Source of the DNA: Rhodobacter sp. CZR27
Lineage (GTDB): Bacteria > Pseudomonadota > Alphaproteobacteria > Rhodobacterales > Rhodobacteraceae
Direction of reading: 5' to 3'
DNA: 64,000 nt
Assembly (NCBI RefSeq): GCF_002407205.1
Contig: NZ_CP023548.1
Coordinates: forward strand, 644,501 to 708,500
Shown: one piece after another, positions 48,219-56,445 of the stretch
How positions within the stretch are numbered: the first letter of the stretch is position 1
Layout: every line of letters starts with the position of its first letter
The notes under the pieces: model-generated
What the model was told of the DNA's origin: nothing
Seen by the model: the letters and a program-made list of their open reading frames with translations, nothing else
The model's database searches: none
Translations under genes and position numbers: made by a program

Positions 48219-50039
48219 ATGGAAGATGTCGACACGATCGTGAGTTTCCTGGAAACGGTGCATCCCTACGACAGCCTGCCGCAGGACGAGATGGCGCGCG
48301 TCGCCGGCTGCTTCAGCCGCAGGGAGATCACCGCCGGCGAGACGGTCTATCGTCATGGCGAGCGGCTGGTGGGCCTCTACCTCGTCAAGCGCGGCGGCGT
48401 TGAGATCCTGGAACCCACGGGCGACGTGATCTCGGTCCTCGGCCCGCGCAACTCCTTCGGCGAGCGCGGGCTGATGCGCGATGGCCGCGCCGCGACCACC
48501 GCCCGGGCGACCACCGACGGCGTGCTGCTGATGCTGCCGGCGGACGAGTTCCGCCGGCTGTTCTCGACCTCGCCGGCCTTCGAGCGTTTCTTTACCCGGC
48601 GCCGCACGCAGGGCTACCGGGCCTCGGACCTGATGACCCAGAAGGTCGCGGACCTGATGGCGCGCCGCCCCGTGACCTGCCTGCCCGGCGACACGATCCG
48701 CACCGCGGCGATGAAGATGCGCGACGCCGGTGTTTCCTCGCTGGGCGTGGTGGACGGGCAGGCCTTCCTTGGCATCGTCACCACGCGGGACATGACCAAC
48801 AAGGTGGTGGCGGTGGGCCTCGACCTCTCGACGCCGGTGATCGAGGTGATGACGGCCGACCCGGTGGCGCTATCACCCGACGCGCTGGGATCGGACATCC
48901 TGCACATCATGCTCGAGCGCCGGATCGGCCACCTGCCGGTGGTCGAGGACGGGCATCTGGTCGGCATGATCACCCAGACCGACCTGACCCGGTTCCAGGC
49001 GGTCTCGTCGGCGCAGCTGGTGCGCGACGCGGCCACGGCCGATTCCGTGGCGGAACTGCAGGCCGTCACCGCGCGCATCCCGAAGCTTCTGGTGCAGCTG
49101 GTGGCGGGGCACAATTCGCACGAGGTGGTCACCCGCCTGATCACCGACATCTCCGACACGGTGACGCGGCGCCTGCTGGCGCTGGCCGAGGACCGGCTGG
49201 GCCCGCCGCCGGTGCCCTACGTCTGGTGCGCCTGCGGCAGCCAGGGACGGCAGGAGCAGACCGGCGTCTCGGACCAGGACAACTGCCTGATCCTGTCCGA
49301 CAGCGCGCTGCCGGCGGACGAGACCTATTTCGCGGCGCTGGCGAAGTTCGTCTCGGAAGGGCTGCAGGCCTGCGGCTATGCCTATTGCCCCGGCGACATG
49401 ATGGCGACCAACCCGATGTGGCGCCAGCCGCTGCGCGAGTGGCGGCGGTATTTCCTGACCTGGATCGACACGCCGGATCCGACGGCGCAGATGCTGGCCT
49501 CGGTCATGTTCGACCTGCGCCCGATCGGCGGCGACGAAGAGCTGTTCCACAGCCTGCAGAAGGACACGCTGGGTCTTGCGGCACGAAGCTCGATGTTCGT
49601 GGCGCACATGGTGTCGAACGCGCTGAAGCACGTCCCGCCGCTGGGGCTGATCCGCGGCTTCGCCACGATCCGGTCGGGCGAGCACAAGAACCACATCGAC
49701 CTCAAGATGAACGGCGTCGTGCCGGTGATCGACCTCGGACGGGTCTATGCGCTGATCGGCGAGCTGCATCCCTGCAACACGCGGGCGCGGCTGCAGGCCG
49801 CGGAACATTCCGGGGTGATCTCGGTCTCGGGCGCACGGGACCTGATCGAGGCCTATGACATGATCGCGCAGATGCGGCTGGAGAACCAGGCGCGGCTGAT
49901 CCGGTCGGGCCGGGCGCCCGACAACTTCCTCGCGCCGTCGGACCTGTCGGATTTCGAGCGCAGCCACCTGCGCGATGCCTTCGTCGTCGTGCGCACCATG
50001 CAGTCGGCGCTGGGATCGGCCCGCGGGGCGCGCACCTGA
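48219..50039 (+). CDS. cNMP-binding/CBS/DUF294 nucleotidyltransferase signalling protein
   Basis: The 606-residue soluble protein has, in order: a cyclic-nucleotide-binding domain (about 15-125, with the phosphate-binding cassette FGERGLMRDGRAATTARAT keeping the FGE and the Arg), a CBS pair (about 145-265, ASDLMTQKVADLM ... VIEVMTADPVAL), a DUF294 GlnD-like nucleotidyltransferase domain (about 290-420) whose metal site GSQGRQEQTGVSDQD includes D352 and D354, and the DUF294 C-terminal helical domain to the end. By analogy with GlnD it may transfer a nucleotidyl group to a partner protein under control of adenine nucleotides sensed by CBS and cNMP sensed by the N-terminus. The target is unknown. 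It sits between adk and the response regulator. Confidence 0.92.
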   Translation: MEDVDTIVSFLETVHPYDSLPQDEMARVAGCFSRREITAGETVYRHGERLVGLYLVKRGGVEILEPTGDVISVLGPRNSFGERGLMRDGRAATTARATTDGVLLMLPADEFRRLFSTSPAFERFFTRRRTQGYRASDLMTQKVADLMARRPVTCLPGDTIRTAAMKMRDAGVSSLGVVDGQAFLGIVTTRDMTNKVVAVGLDLSTPVIEVMTADPVALSPDALGSDILHIMLERRIGHLPVVEDGHLVGMITQTDLTRFQAVSSAQLVRDAATADSVAELQAVTARIPKLLVQLVAGHNSHEVVTRLITDISDTVTRRLLALAEDRLGPPPVPYVWCACGSQGRQEQTGVSDQDNCLILSDSALPADETYFAALAKFVSEGLQACGYAYCPGDMMATNPMWRQPLREWRRYFLTWIDTPDPTAQMLASVMFDLRPIGGDEELFHSLQKDTLGLAARSSMFVAHMVSNALKHVPPLGLIRGFATIRSGEHKNHIDLKMNGVVPVIDLGRVYALIGELHPCNTRARLQAAEHSGVISVSGARDLIEAYDMIAQMRLENQARLIRSGRAPDNFLAPSDLSDFERSHLRDAFVVVRTMQSALGSARGART

Positions 50040-50206
50040 CACGGGCGGCGGCGCCGTCCGGCGCCTCCGCTGCCGAAGCCGGTTCCGGTCGGGCGCGGGG
50101 AGGCGCGGGCCGGGGCCTGACATGCGAGTGACGGCCATCGGCCGGACCATCGGCCGAAGGCGTGACGAGGACGATCCGCTGAAGGCGGATTGCAGGGAGG
50201 GGTGAC

Positions 50207-50596
50207 ATGGCGGACGGAGCAGGCAAACGCCGGATACTCGTGGTGGAGGACGAGGACAACATTGCCATCGCGCTGGATTACCTGATCACGCGCGAGGGCT
50301 ACGAGCATGACCGGATCTCGAACGGCGCGGAGGCGCTTGGCCGCATCCGCGACACCCATCCCGACCTCGTGCTGCTGGACGTGATGCTGCCCGAGGTCTC
50401 GGGCTACGAGATCTGCCAGGGCGTGCGGCTGGACCCGACGCTCGCGGATGTGAAGATCCTCATGATGACGGCGCGCGGCTCGGCCATCGAGCGCAAGAAG
50501 GGCCTCGCGCTCGGCGCGGACGGGTTCATCTCGAAACCCTTCGAGCTGAAGGCCCTGCGCGCCGAGGTGCGGCGGCTGCTGGGCGAGGGGGAGTGA
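50207..50596 (+). CDS. Single-domain response regulator (CheY-like)
   Basis: 129 residues forming only a receiver domain: acidic pair E14-D15 with D17 in LVVEDEDN, phosphoacceptor D58 in LVLLDVMLP, T88 in MMTARG and K110 in GFISKPFE are all present. No output domain, so it signals by protein contact. GCAGGGAGGGGTGAC precedes the ATG. It ends three bases before the sensor-exonuclease gene; the two are surely co-expressed. A canonical histidine kinase is not encoded in the cluster, so its phosphodonor is elsewhere or the partner is the degenerate kinase-like protein. Confidence 0.95.
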   Translation: MADGAGKRRILVVEDEDNIAIALDYLITREGYEHDRISNGAEALGRIRDTHPDLVLLDVMLPEVSGYEICQGVRLDPTLADVKILMMTARGSAIERKKGLALGADGFISKPFELKALRAEVRRLLGEGE

Positions 50597-50599
50597 GCC

Positions 50600-52687
50600 A
50601 TGCTGCAACGCCTCGGCCTGCGCGTCAGGATCCTTCTGTTCTTCGCGGTGCTTGCGGTGGGCGCCAATGTGGCCGTCGCCGTGGGCCTTGCCTTCGCCTA
50701 CCGGCGCATCAGCGAACCCGCCCTGCTGCCGGCCTTCCAGCAGGTCGGCCTAGTGTCGGGCTTCGTCATCCTGGGGCTGGTGACCTGGGTCTGGTATCTC
50801 TTCGATGCAAACGTGGCGCTGCCGATCATCCGGCTGGCCGGAAAGCTGCGCGCCCGCGCCCATGCGGGCGTGGACGGCGCCATCGAGGAACCGACGGCCC
50901 GCTATCTGGGCGATCTTGCGCCCGCCGCCTCGGCCACCGCGCTGACGCTGGCCGAGACGCGCAACGCGCTGGCCGAGTCGGTCGCGCGCGAGACCTCGCG
51001 GCTTTCGGCCGAGAAGGCCCGGCTCGAGGCGCTGCTGTCGGACGTGCCGGTGGGCGTGCTGCTCTGTTCGGGCGATCACCAGCTGGTGTTCTACAACGGC
51101 CCCGCGACCGACCTGATGCATGCGGTGGGCGCGCCGGGGCTGGACCGCAACCTGTTCGACTACCTGCGCGAAGGCCCGATCCGCCACGCGCATCAGCGGC
51201 TGACCGAGGCGGGCGACCCGGATGCGGCCTCGGACATCCTGTGCACCACCGTGGTGGGGGCGCGGGTGCTGGCGGCGCGGATGCGGCTGATCGCGGGCGA
51301 GACGACCAAGCCCGGCTACGTGCTGACCCTGCGCGACGTGACTTCGGCGCTCGCCTCCTATGCCCGGCGCGAGGCGCTTCTGGCCGAGGTGTTCGACCGC
51401 CTGCGCCGTCCGGCCGCCAACCTTCAGACCCTGTTCGAGGTGTTGCCCGCCGGGACCTGTCCGCCGCCGAATGTCGAGCGTGCGCTGCGCGAGGAGGTGG
51501 CGGGGCTGGCGCTGGCGGTCAACGACCTGGGGCGGAAGCACGAGGAGAACCGGCACGACGGCTGGCCGCTGGCCATCACCCGCGCCTCGGACCTGCTGGA
51601 CGGGTTGCGCGCGCGGCTGGAGCAGGCGGGCCTTTCGGCAGAGGTCGGCGACGCGCCGCTTCTGCTGCGCTGCAACGGTTTCGAGGTGATCGGCCTAGTG
51701 GCCACCGTTGCCGCGCGCGTGGCCGCGCGCCGCTCGGCCGACCGTTTCCGGGTGACGCTGACCGAGGACGGCACCGAGGCCATGCTTCGCCTGCACTGGC
51801 AGGGGGCGCCGCTTCCCGTGGGCCTGCTCGAGGACTGGCTGGCCGAGCCGCTGGAACCCGGCGTGCCCGAGGTGACCGGCCGCACCGTGCTGTCCACCCA
51901 CATGACCGAGATCTGGCCCGAAAGCGCGGGGGCCGGCGAACGCGCGGTCTGCCTGCCGTTGCGCGCCGCCCGCCGCACGGGTCCGCGTCCGCCGGCCATT
52001 CCGCGCGCGGTGGTCTATGACTTCGACCTGCTGTCGAAGGCCCGGAACGAGAAGGTCGCCGACACGCGGCTCGAGAGCCTGACCTATGTGGTGTTCGACA
52101 CCGAGACCACCGGCCTCATGCCCTCGCAGGACGAGATCGTGCAGATCGCCGCCGTCCGCATCGTCAACGGTCGCCGCGTCGAGGGCGAGGTCTTCGACAC
52201 GCTGGTCAACCCGCGCCGGCCGATCCCGCCCACCTCGACCGAGGTGCATGGCATCACTGACGCGATGGTGGCCGATGCGCCCGACATCGTCGAGGTCGGC
52301 CGCGCCTTCCACAAGTTCGCCGAAGGCGCCGTGCTGGTGGCGCACAACGCGCCCTTCGACATGGAATTCCTGCGCCGGGCCGAACCCTACATGAGCCGCC
52401 GGTTCGACAATCCCATTCTCGACACCGTGCTGCTGTCGGCGGTTCTGTTCGGGCAGGCCGAGGTGCACAGCCTCGACGCGCTGACCCACCGCCTTGGCAT
52501 CACCATCCCCGAGGAGGCCCGCCACACCGCCATCGGCGACACCGTGGCGACGGCCGAGGCTTTCCTGAAGCTTCTGCCGATGCTGCAGGGCCGCGGCTTC
52601 GAGACCTTCGGCTCGGTGCTGTCCGAGGTGCGGCGGCACGGCCGGCTGCTCACCGATCTGAACGAGAGCCACCTGACCGAGGCCTGA
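50600..52687 (+). CDS. Membrane sensor (PAS, kinase-like) fused to a DEDDh 3'-5' exonuclease
   Basis: The 695-residue protein begins with two membrane helices (residues about 10-33 and 46-68), a HAMP-like helical linker, then a PAS-like domain (about 145-265, LLSDVPVGVLLCSGDHQLVFYNGPATDLM). Residues 265-465 look like a degenerate histidine kinase: FDRLRRPAANLQTLFEVL sits where the DHp histidine should be but has Arg, and the ATPase region keeps only traces of its boxes. The C-terminal domain (about 490-680) is a complete DnaQ/epsilon-type exonuclease with D500, E502 (FDTETTGL), D587 (HNAPFDMEFL), H642 and D647 (RHTAIGDTVATAEAF). The nuclease would lie on the cytoplasmic face of the membrane. 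Exonuclease genes recur near acs in other bacteria; the substrate is unknown. Confidence 0.9.
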   Translation: MLQRLGLRVRILLFFAVLAVGANVAVAVGLAFAYRRISEPALLPAFQQVGLVSGFVILGLVTWVWYLFDANVALPIIRLAGKLRARAHAGVDGAIEEPTARYLGDLAPAASATALTLAETRNALAESVARETSRLSAEKARLEALLSDVPVGVLLCSGDHQLVFYNGPATDLMHAVGAPGLDRNLFDYLREGPIRHAHQRLTEAGDPDAASDILCTTVVGARVLAARMRLIAGETTKPGYVLTLRDVTSALASYARREALLAEVFDRLRRPAANLQTLFEVLPAGTCPPPNVERALREEVAGLALAVNDLGRKHEENRHDGWPLAITRASDLLDGLRARLEQAGLSAEVGDAPLLLRCNGFEVIGLVATVAARVAARRSADRFRVTLTEDGTEAMLRLHWQGAPLPVGLLEDWLAEPLEPGVPEVTGRTVLSTHMTEIWPESAGAGERAVCLPLRAARRTGPRPPAIPRAVVYDFDLLSKARNEKVADTRLESLTYVVFDTETTGLMPSQDEIVQIAAVRIVNGRRVEGEVFDTLVNPRRPIPPTSTEVHGITDAMVADAPDIVEVGRAFHKFAEGAVLVAHNAPFDMEFLRRAEPYMSRRFDNPILDTVLLSAVLFGQAEVHSLDALTHRLGITIPEEARHTAIGDTVATAEAFLKLLPMLQGRGFETFGSVLSEVRRHGRLLTDLNESHLTEA

Positions 52688-52801
52688 GCGCGCCCCCGCG
52701 TCCTTCGGGCGGGCTTCATGCCGTCAGGGCGGGGCCCTCGGATGCGGATGGGTGGAGACCCTCGCGGCGGCACTCGACCTTGTCGGTCGGCAGCCGGCGG
52801 T

Positions 52802-53569
52802 TCAGGCGAACGGGTCCTCGGGATAGCCCACGCCGGTCAGGTAAAGCCCCTGCGGCGGGCAGACCGGGCCGCAGGCGGCACGGTTGCGGGCCTCCAGCGC
52901 GGCCTTCACCTCGTCGGGGGACCAGGCCCCCACGCCCACCCGCTCCAGCGTGCCGACGATGGAGCGGACCTGATTGTGCAGGAAGCTCCGCGCGCGCAGG
53001 CGGAAGCGGTATTCGACGCCGTTCGCGACCTCGGCCACCTCGAGCGACAGCTCGTCCAGCGTCTTGACCGGCGAGGCCGCCTGACAGCCCGCGGCGCGGA
53101 AGGTGGTGAAGTCGTGCCGCCCCACGAGATGCGCCGCCGCGGCCCGCATCGCCTCGGCGTCCAGCGCATGGGGCACGCGCCAGACCCGGCCGCGGTCATG
53201 CACCTCGGGCGCGCGGCGGGACAGCAGCCGGAAAAGATAGCGCCGCTCGATGGCCGAGAAGCGGGCGTGGAACTCGTCCGGCACCTGCGCCACGGCCACC
53301 ACCGCCACCGGATGCGGGCGCAGATGGGCATTCAGCGCGCCCGCCAGCCGGAACGGATCCCAGTCGCGGGCCATGTCGCAATGCGCGACCTGCCCCGTGG
53401 CATGCACGCCCGTATCGGTGCGCCCCGCGGCGGCGATCGTGTGCTCGCGCGGCTCGAGCCGGGCCAGCGCGGCCTCGATCGCGCCCTGCACCGAGGGCAG
53501 CGTCGCCTGTCGCTGCCAGCCGGCGAACGGGGCCCCGTCGTATTCGATCTTCAGCGCGTATCTGGGCAT
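52802..53569 (-). CDS. truA: tRNA pseudouridine(38-40) synthase TruA
   Basis: Modifies uridines 38-40 in the anticodon arm. The 255-residue product starts [21 protein letters not shown]; the catalytic Asp is in [11 protein letters not shown]. Also seen are [17 protein letters not shown] and the C-terminal [17 protein letters not shown] block of TruA. ATG 53569 is the family start; the frame is open 18 codons more upstream without similarity. Confidence 0.96.
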   Translation of the reverse strand: MPRYALKIEYDGAPFAGWQRQATLPSVQGAIEAALARLEPREHTIAAAGRTDTGVHATGQVAHCDMARDWDPFRLAGALNAHLRPHPVAVVAVAQVPDEFHARFSAIERRYLFRLLSRRAPEVHDRGRVWRVPHALDAEAMRAAAAHLVGRHDFTTFRAAGCQAASPVKTLDELSLEVAEVANGVEYRFRLRARSFLHNQVRSIVGTLERVGVGAWSPDEVKAALEARNRAACGPVCPPQGLYLTGVGYPEDPFA

Positions 53570-53696
53570 GCGCTTCCCGTAGCATCCGGTGGGGGCCAAG
53601 CCAAGGCTGCGGCCTGTTGGCACAGGCTGCGGTCGTGCCTACATGACAGGCCGGCAGCCGCCTATCCTCAAGGGCGGGTAAACGAGAGGCAGGCGC

Positions 53697-55112
53697 GTGG
53701 TTCTCCGCAGACTGACCGACGGTGTGGCACGCGGAATCGAGGGTGCTGTCACCACCGTCTCCGAGACCTTCTTCGAGCCGGTGGTCCGGCTCGGGGTGAC
53801 TGGCCTGTCGCGGGCCGGCAAGACCGTCTTCATCACCGGGCTCGTGGCGAACCTCCTCGACCGGGGTCGCATGCCGCAACTGCGGGCGCAGGCCGAGGGC
53901 CGGATCAGCGCGGTCTTCCTGCAGCCGCAGCCCGACGACACGCTGCCGCGCTTCGACTTCGAGAACCACCTGTCGGCGATCCTTGGCGACGAGCCGCGGT
54001 GGCCGTCCTCGACCCGCTCGATCTCGGAACTCCGGCTCTCGTTTCGGGTCCGGCCCTCGGGCATGATCGCGGGACTGACCGGGCCGCGCACCGTCCATCT
54101 CGACATTGTCGACTATCCCGGCGAGTGGCTTCTGGACCTGTCGCTGCTGGAAAAGAGCTATGCGCAATGGTCCGAGGAGACGCTGAAGCGGATCACGCCG
54201 CGCCCCGAGGCCGCGGACTATCTGGCGATGGTGCACGGCATCGACGGCTCGCAGCCGCTGGAGGAGCCGCAGGCGCTGGCGCTGGCGGCAAGTTTCACCG
54301 GCTACCTGACGGCGGCGCGCAAGGCGGGCTGGTCGGACTGCACGCCGGGGCGGTTCCTGCTGCCGGGCGACCTTGCCGGCTCGCCGGTGCTGACCTTCGC
54401 GCCGCTGCCCCTGCCGACCCAGACCCCGCGCGCGAGCCTCTGGCGCGAGATGGGCAGGCGTTACGAAAGCTACAAGGAAAACGTGGTCAAGCCGTTCTTC
54501 CGCGAGCATTTCTCCAAGATCGACCGGCAGGTGGTGCTGGTCGATGCGATGGGGGCGATCCACGCCGGCCCGCAGGCGCTGGAGGATCTGCGCCGGACGA
54601 TGGCCGAGATCCTCTCGGCCTTCCGGCCGGGCCGCAACTCGTTCCTGTCGACGCTGCTTCTGGGCCACCGGGTGGAGCGCATCCTGTTCGCGGCCACCAT
54701 GGCCGACCACCTGCACCACACCCAGCACCCCAAGCTGACCGCGATCATGGAGGCGATGCTGCGCGAGGCGCGCGACCGCGCGGCCTTCGCCGGCTCGCTG
54801 ACGGCGGCCATGTCGCTTGCCTCGGTCCGCGCCACGGTCGAGGAGGAGGTCACGCGCCACGGCGAGACGGTCGAGGCCGTCCGCGGCCGCCTTCTCGCCA
54901 ACGGACGGCAGGTCGCGATGTATCCGGGCGAGTTGCCCGCGGACCCGAGCAAGATCCTCGCGCCCGCCCGCGAAGGGGCCGAGCAGTGGCTCGATGCCGA
55001 GTTCGCGCTGATGAACTTCGCGCCGGCCCGGGTGCTTCTGAAGCCCGGCGAGGGGCCGCCGCACATCCGGCTCGACCGCGCCGCCGAATTCCTGATCGGC
55101 GACCGGCTCTGA
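53697..55112 (+). CDS. YcjX family GTPase-like protein (DUF463)
   Basis: The 471-residue protein has a Walker A, GLSRAGKTVFITGLVANLL, near residues 37-56, and the YcjX-type segments HLDIVDYPGEWLLDLSLLEKSYAQWSE and FLSTLLLGHRVERILFAATMADHLHH. Its GTP-binding fold is P-loop with an unusual arrangement; E. coli YcjX belongs to the phage-shock (psp) regulon. The start is GTG at 53697 with GAGAGGCAGG upstream. The partner YcjF-like gene follows 40 bases on. No psp genes are adjacent. Confidence 0.92.
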   Translation: MVLRRLTDGVARGIEGAVTTVSETFFEPVVRLGVTGLSRAGKTVFITGLVANLLDRGRMPQLRAQAEGRISAVFLQPQPDDTLPRFDFENHLSAILGDEPRWPSSTRSISELRLSFRVRPSGMIAGLTGPRTVHLDIVDYPGEWLLDLSLLEKSYAQWSEETLKRITPRPEAADYLAMVHGIDGSQPLEEPQALALAASFTGYLTAARKAGWSDCTPGRFLLPGDLAGSPVLTFAPLPLPTQTPRASLWREMGRRYESYKENVVKPFFREHFSKIDRQVVLVDAMGAIHAGPQALEDLRRTMAEILSAFRPGRNSFLSTLLLGHRVERILFAATMADHLHHTQHPKLTAIMEAMLREARDRAAFAGSLTAAMSLASVRATVEEEVTRHGETVEAVRGRLLANGRQVAMYPGELPADPSKILAPAREGAEQWLDAEFALMNFAPARVLLKPGEGPPHIRLDRAAEFLIGDRL

Positions 55113-55152
55113 GCCGGTCGCCTTCCGCCGCCTGCCCGAAGGGAGATCGGCC

Positions 55153-56229
55153 ATGATCGACAAGCCGCCGCCCAGGAAGCCGATGCTGCTTGACTGGGAA
55201 ACCGGCGAGGAGGGCGCCACCGCGCCCGTTCCGCCCGCGCGCCCCCCGCGGGGCGTGCCGCCGCCGCCCGAGAGGGTGAGCGGTCCCACGCCGGCCGATG
55301 TGCCTCCGGTGCCCGACATCGACCTCGACGTGCCGAAGGGGCAGGCGATGCTGGCCGCCAGCCGCATCGCGACGGTGCGCGGCTCGCGCCTCGGCCGCTT
55401 CGCCGGCTGGGTGTTCGGCACGCTCTTCGCCTTCGTCCTCTCCGTCGCGGCATGGGATTTCGTGGCGGGCCTGCTCGGCCGGAACACGGTGCTGGGCCTT
55501 GTCGGCTTCGTGCTGATCGGCCTTGCCGTCGTGACGGCCGCGGCACTCGGCCTGCGCGAATGGTGGGCCTATGTCCGCCTCGCCCGTCTCGACCAGTTGC
55601 GGGCGGATGCGCTGGCGGCGCGGGCGAAGGACGACCTCAAGGCCGCGCGCCGCGTCGTGGCCTCGCTGGAAGGGATCTATGCCCACCGGCCGGACCTGCG
55701 CTGGGGCCGCGCGCGGCTTGCCGAGCGGCATGCCGAGGTCTTCGACGTGGACGGCCTGCTGAACCTTGCCGAGACCGAGCTGCTGACCTCGCTCGACCAG
55801 AGCGCGCGGCGCGAGATCGAGGCCGCCGCGCGGCAGGTGGCGGCGGTGACGGCGCTGGTGCCGCTGGCGCTGGCGGATGTGGCGGCGGCGCTCTACGCCA
55901 ACCTGCGCATGGTGCGGCGGATCGCCGAGATCTACGGCGGCCGCTCGGGCAGCTTCGGCAGCGTGCGCCTGCTGCGCCGCGTCTTCGTCTCGCTCGTGGC
56001 GGCCGGGGCGGTGGCGGTGACCGATGACCTGCTGCAATCGGTGGCCGGCGGCGGGGTGCTGTCCAAGGTCTCGCGCCGCTTCGGCGAGGGGATGGTGAAC
56101 GGCGCCCTGACGGCGCGCGTGGGCGTTGCCGCGATGGAGCTCTGCCGGCCGCTGCCGTTCCACGCGGCACCCCGGCCGAAGGTCACGAACCTCGTCAGCC
56201 GCAGCCTGACCGGCCTCTTCGACCGCTGA
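55153..56229 (+). CDS. YcjF-like (TIGR01620/DUF697) membrane protein
   Basis: 358 residues: a Pro-rich cytoplasmic N-terminus (1-70), two membrane helices (about 80-125, GWVFGTLFAFVLSVAAWDFVAG and VLGLVGFVLIGLAVVTAAALG), then a helical DUF697 domain with ALVPLALADVAAALYANLRMVRRIAEIYGGR. It pairs with YcjX in many proteobacteria and is presumed to bring it to the membrane. ATG 55153 follows CGAAGGGAGATCGGCC. Confidence 0.92.
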   Translation: MIDKPPPRKPMLLDWETGEEGATAPVPPARPPRGVPPPPERVSGPTPADVPPVPDIDLDVPKGQAMLAASRIATVRGSRLGRFAGWVFGTLFAFVLSVAAWDFVAGLLGRNTVLGLVGFVLIGLAVVTAAALGLREWWAYVRLARLDQLRADALAARAKDDLKAARRVVASLEGIYAHRPDLRWGRARLAERHAEVFDVDGLLNLAETELLTSLDQSARREIEAAARQVAAVTALVPLALADVAAALYANLRMVRRIAEIYGGRSGSFGSVRLLRRVFVSLVAAGAVAVTDDLLQSVAGGGVLSKVSRRFGEGMVNGALTARVGVAAMELCRPLPFHAAPRPKVTNLVSRSLTGLFDR

Positions 56230-56273
56230 GCGCGGTGCGGGGGCCGGTCGCCCTTCTGCGCGCGGAGGGCCAC

Positions 56274-56302
56274 TGGACCGTTCGCCGACCCAAGGCTATA
56301 AG
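56274..56302 (+). promoter_or_regulatory. Predicted ileS promoter
   Basis: TGGACC (56274-56279), 17 bases, TATAAG (56297-56302). The expected transcription start, six to seven bases on, coincides with the ATG of the leader peptide at 56309. Confidence 0.5.
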
Positions 56303-56308
56303 CCCCGC

Positions 56309-56359
56309 ATGAGGCATCGCATCGCGACCATCATCCGAATTACCGGCCCGGCGTCCTGA
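56309..56359 (+). CDS. Candidate leaderless, isoleucine-rich leader peptide upstream of ileS
   Basis: 16 codons, MRHRIATIIRITGPAS, with four Ile codons (three ATC, one ATT) between residues 5 and 11. The stop TGA lies inside a hairpin: CCCGGCG...CGCCGGG with an inner CCTG/CAGG stem, about 56346-56373. The ileS start is 86 bases after the peptide stop. The ATG is at the predicted +1, so the message would be leaderless. This is the layout of ribosome-mediated attenuation, in which stalling at Ile codons would favour expression of isoleucyl-tRNA synthetase. It is inference from one sequence. Confidence 0.4.
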   Translation: MRHRIATIIRITGPAS

Positions 56360-56445
56360 TCCCAGGCGCCGGGTTCCGCATGCCGTGGCGCGAGAGCCCC
56401 GAGGGGCCGCGCCCGATCCCCCGATTCCCACAAGGACCGCATCCG

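Noticed and set aside
53617..53630. TTGGCACAGGCTGC as a sigma-54 promoter for the ycjX-like gene (the psp regulon uses sigma-54)
   Set aside because: The GG and GC elements are eight bases apart instead of ten, so sigma-54 would not recognise it.
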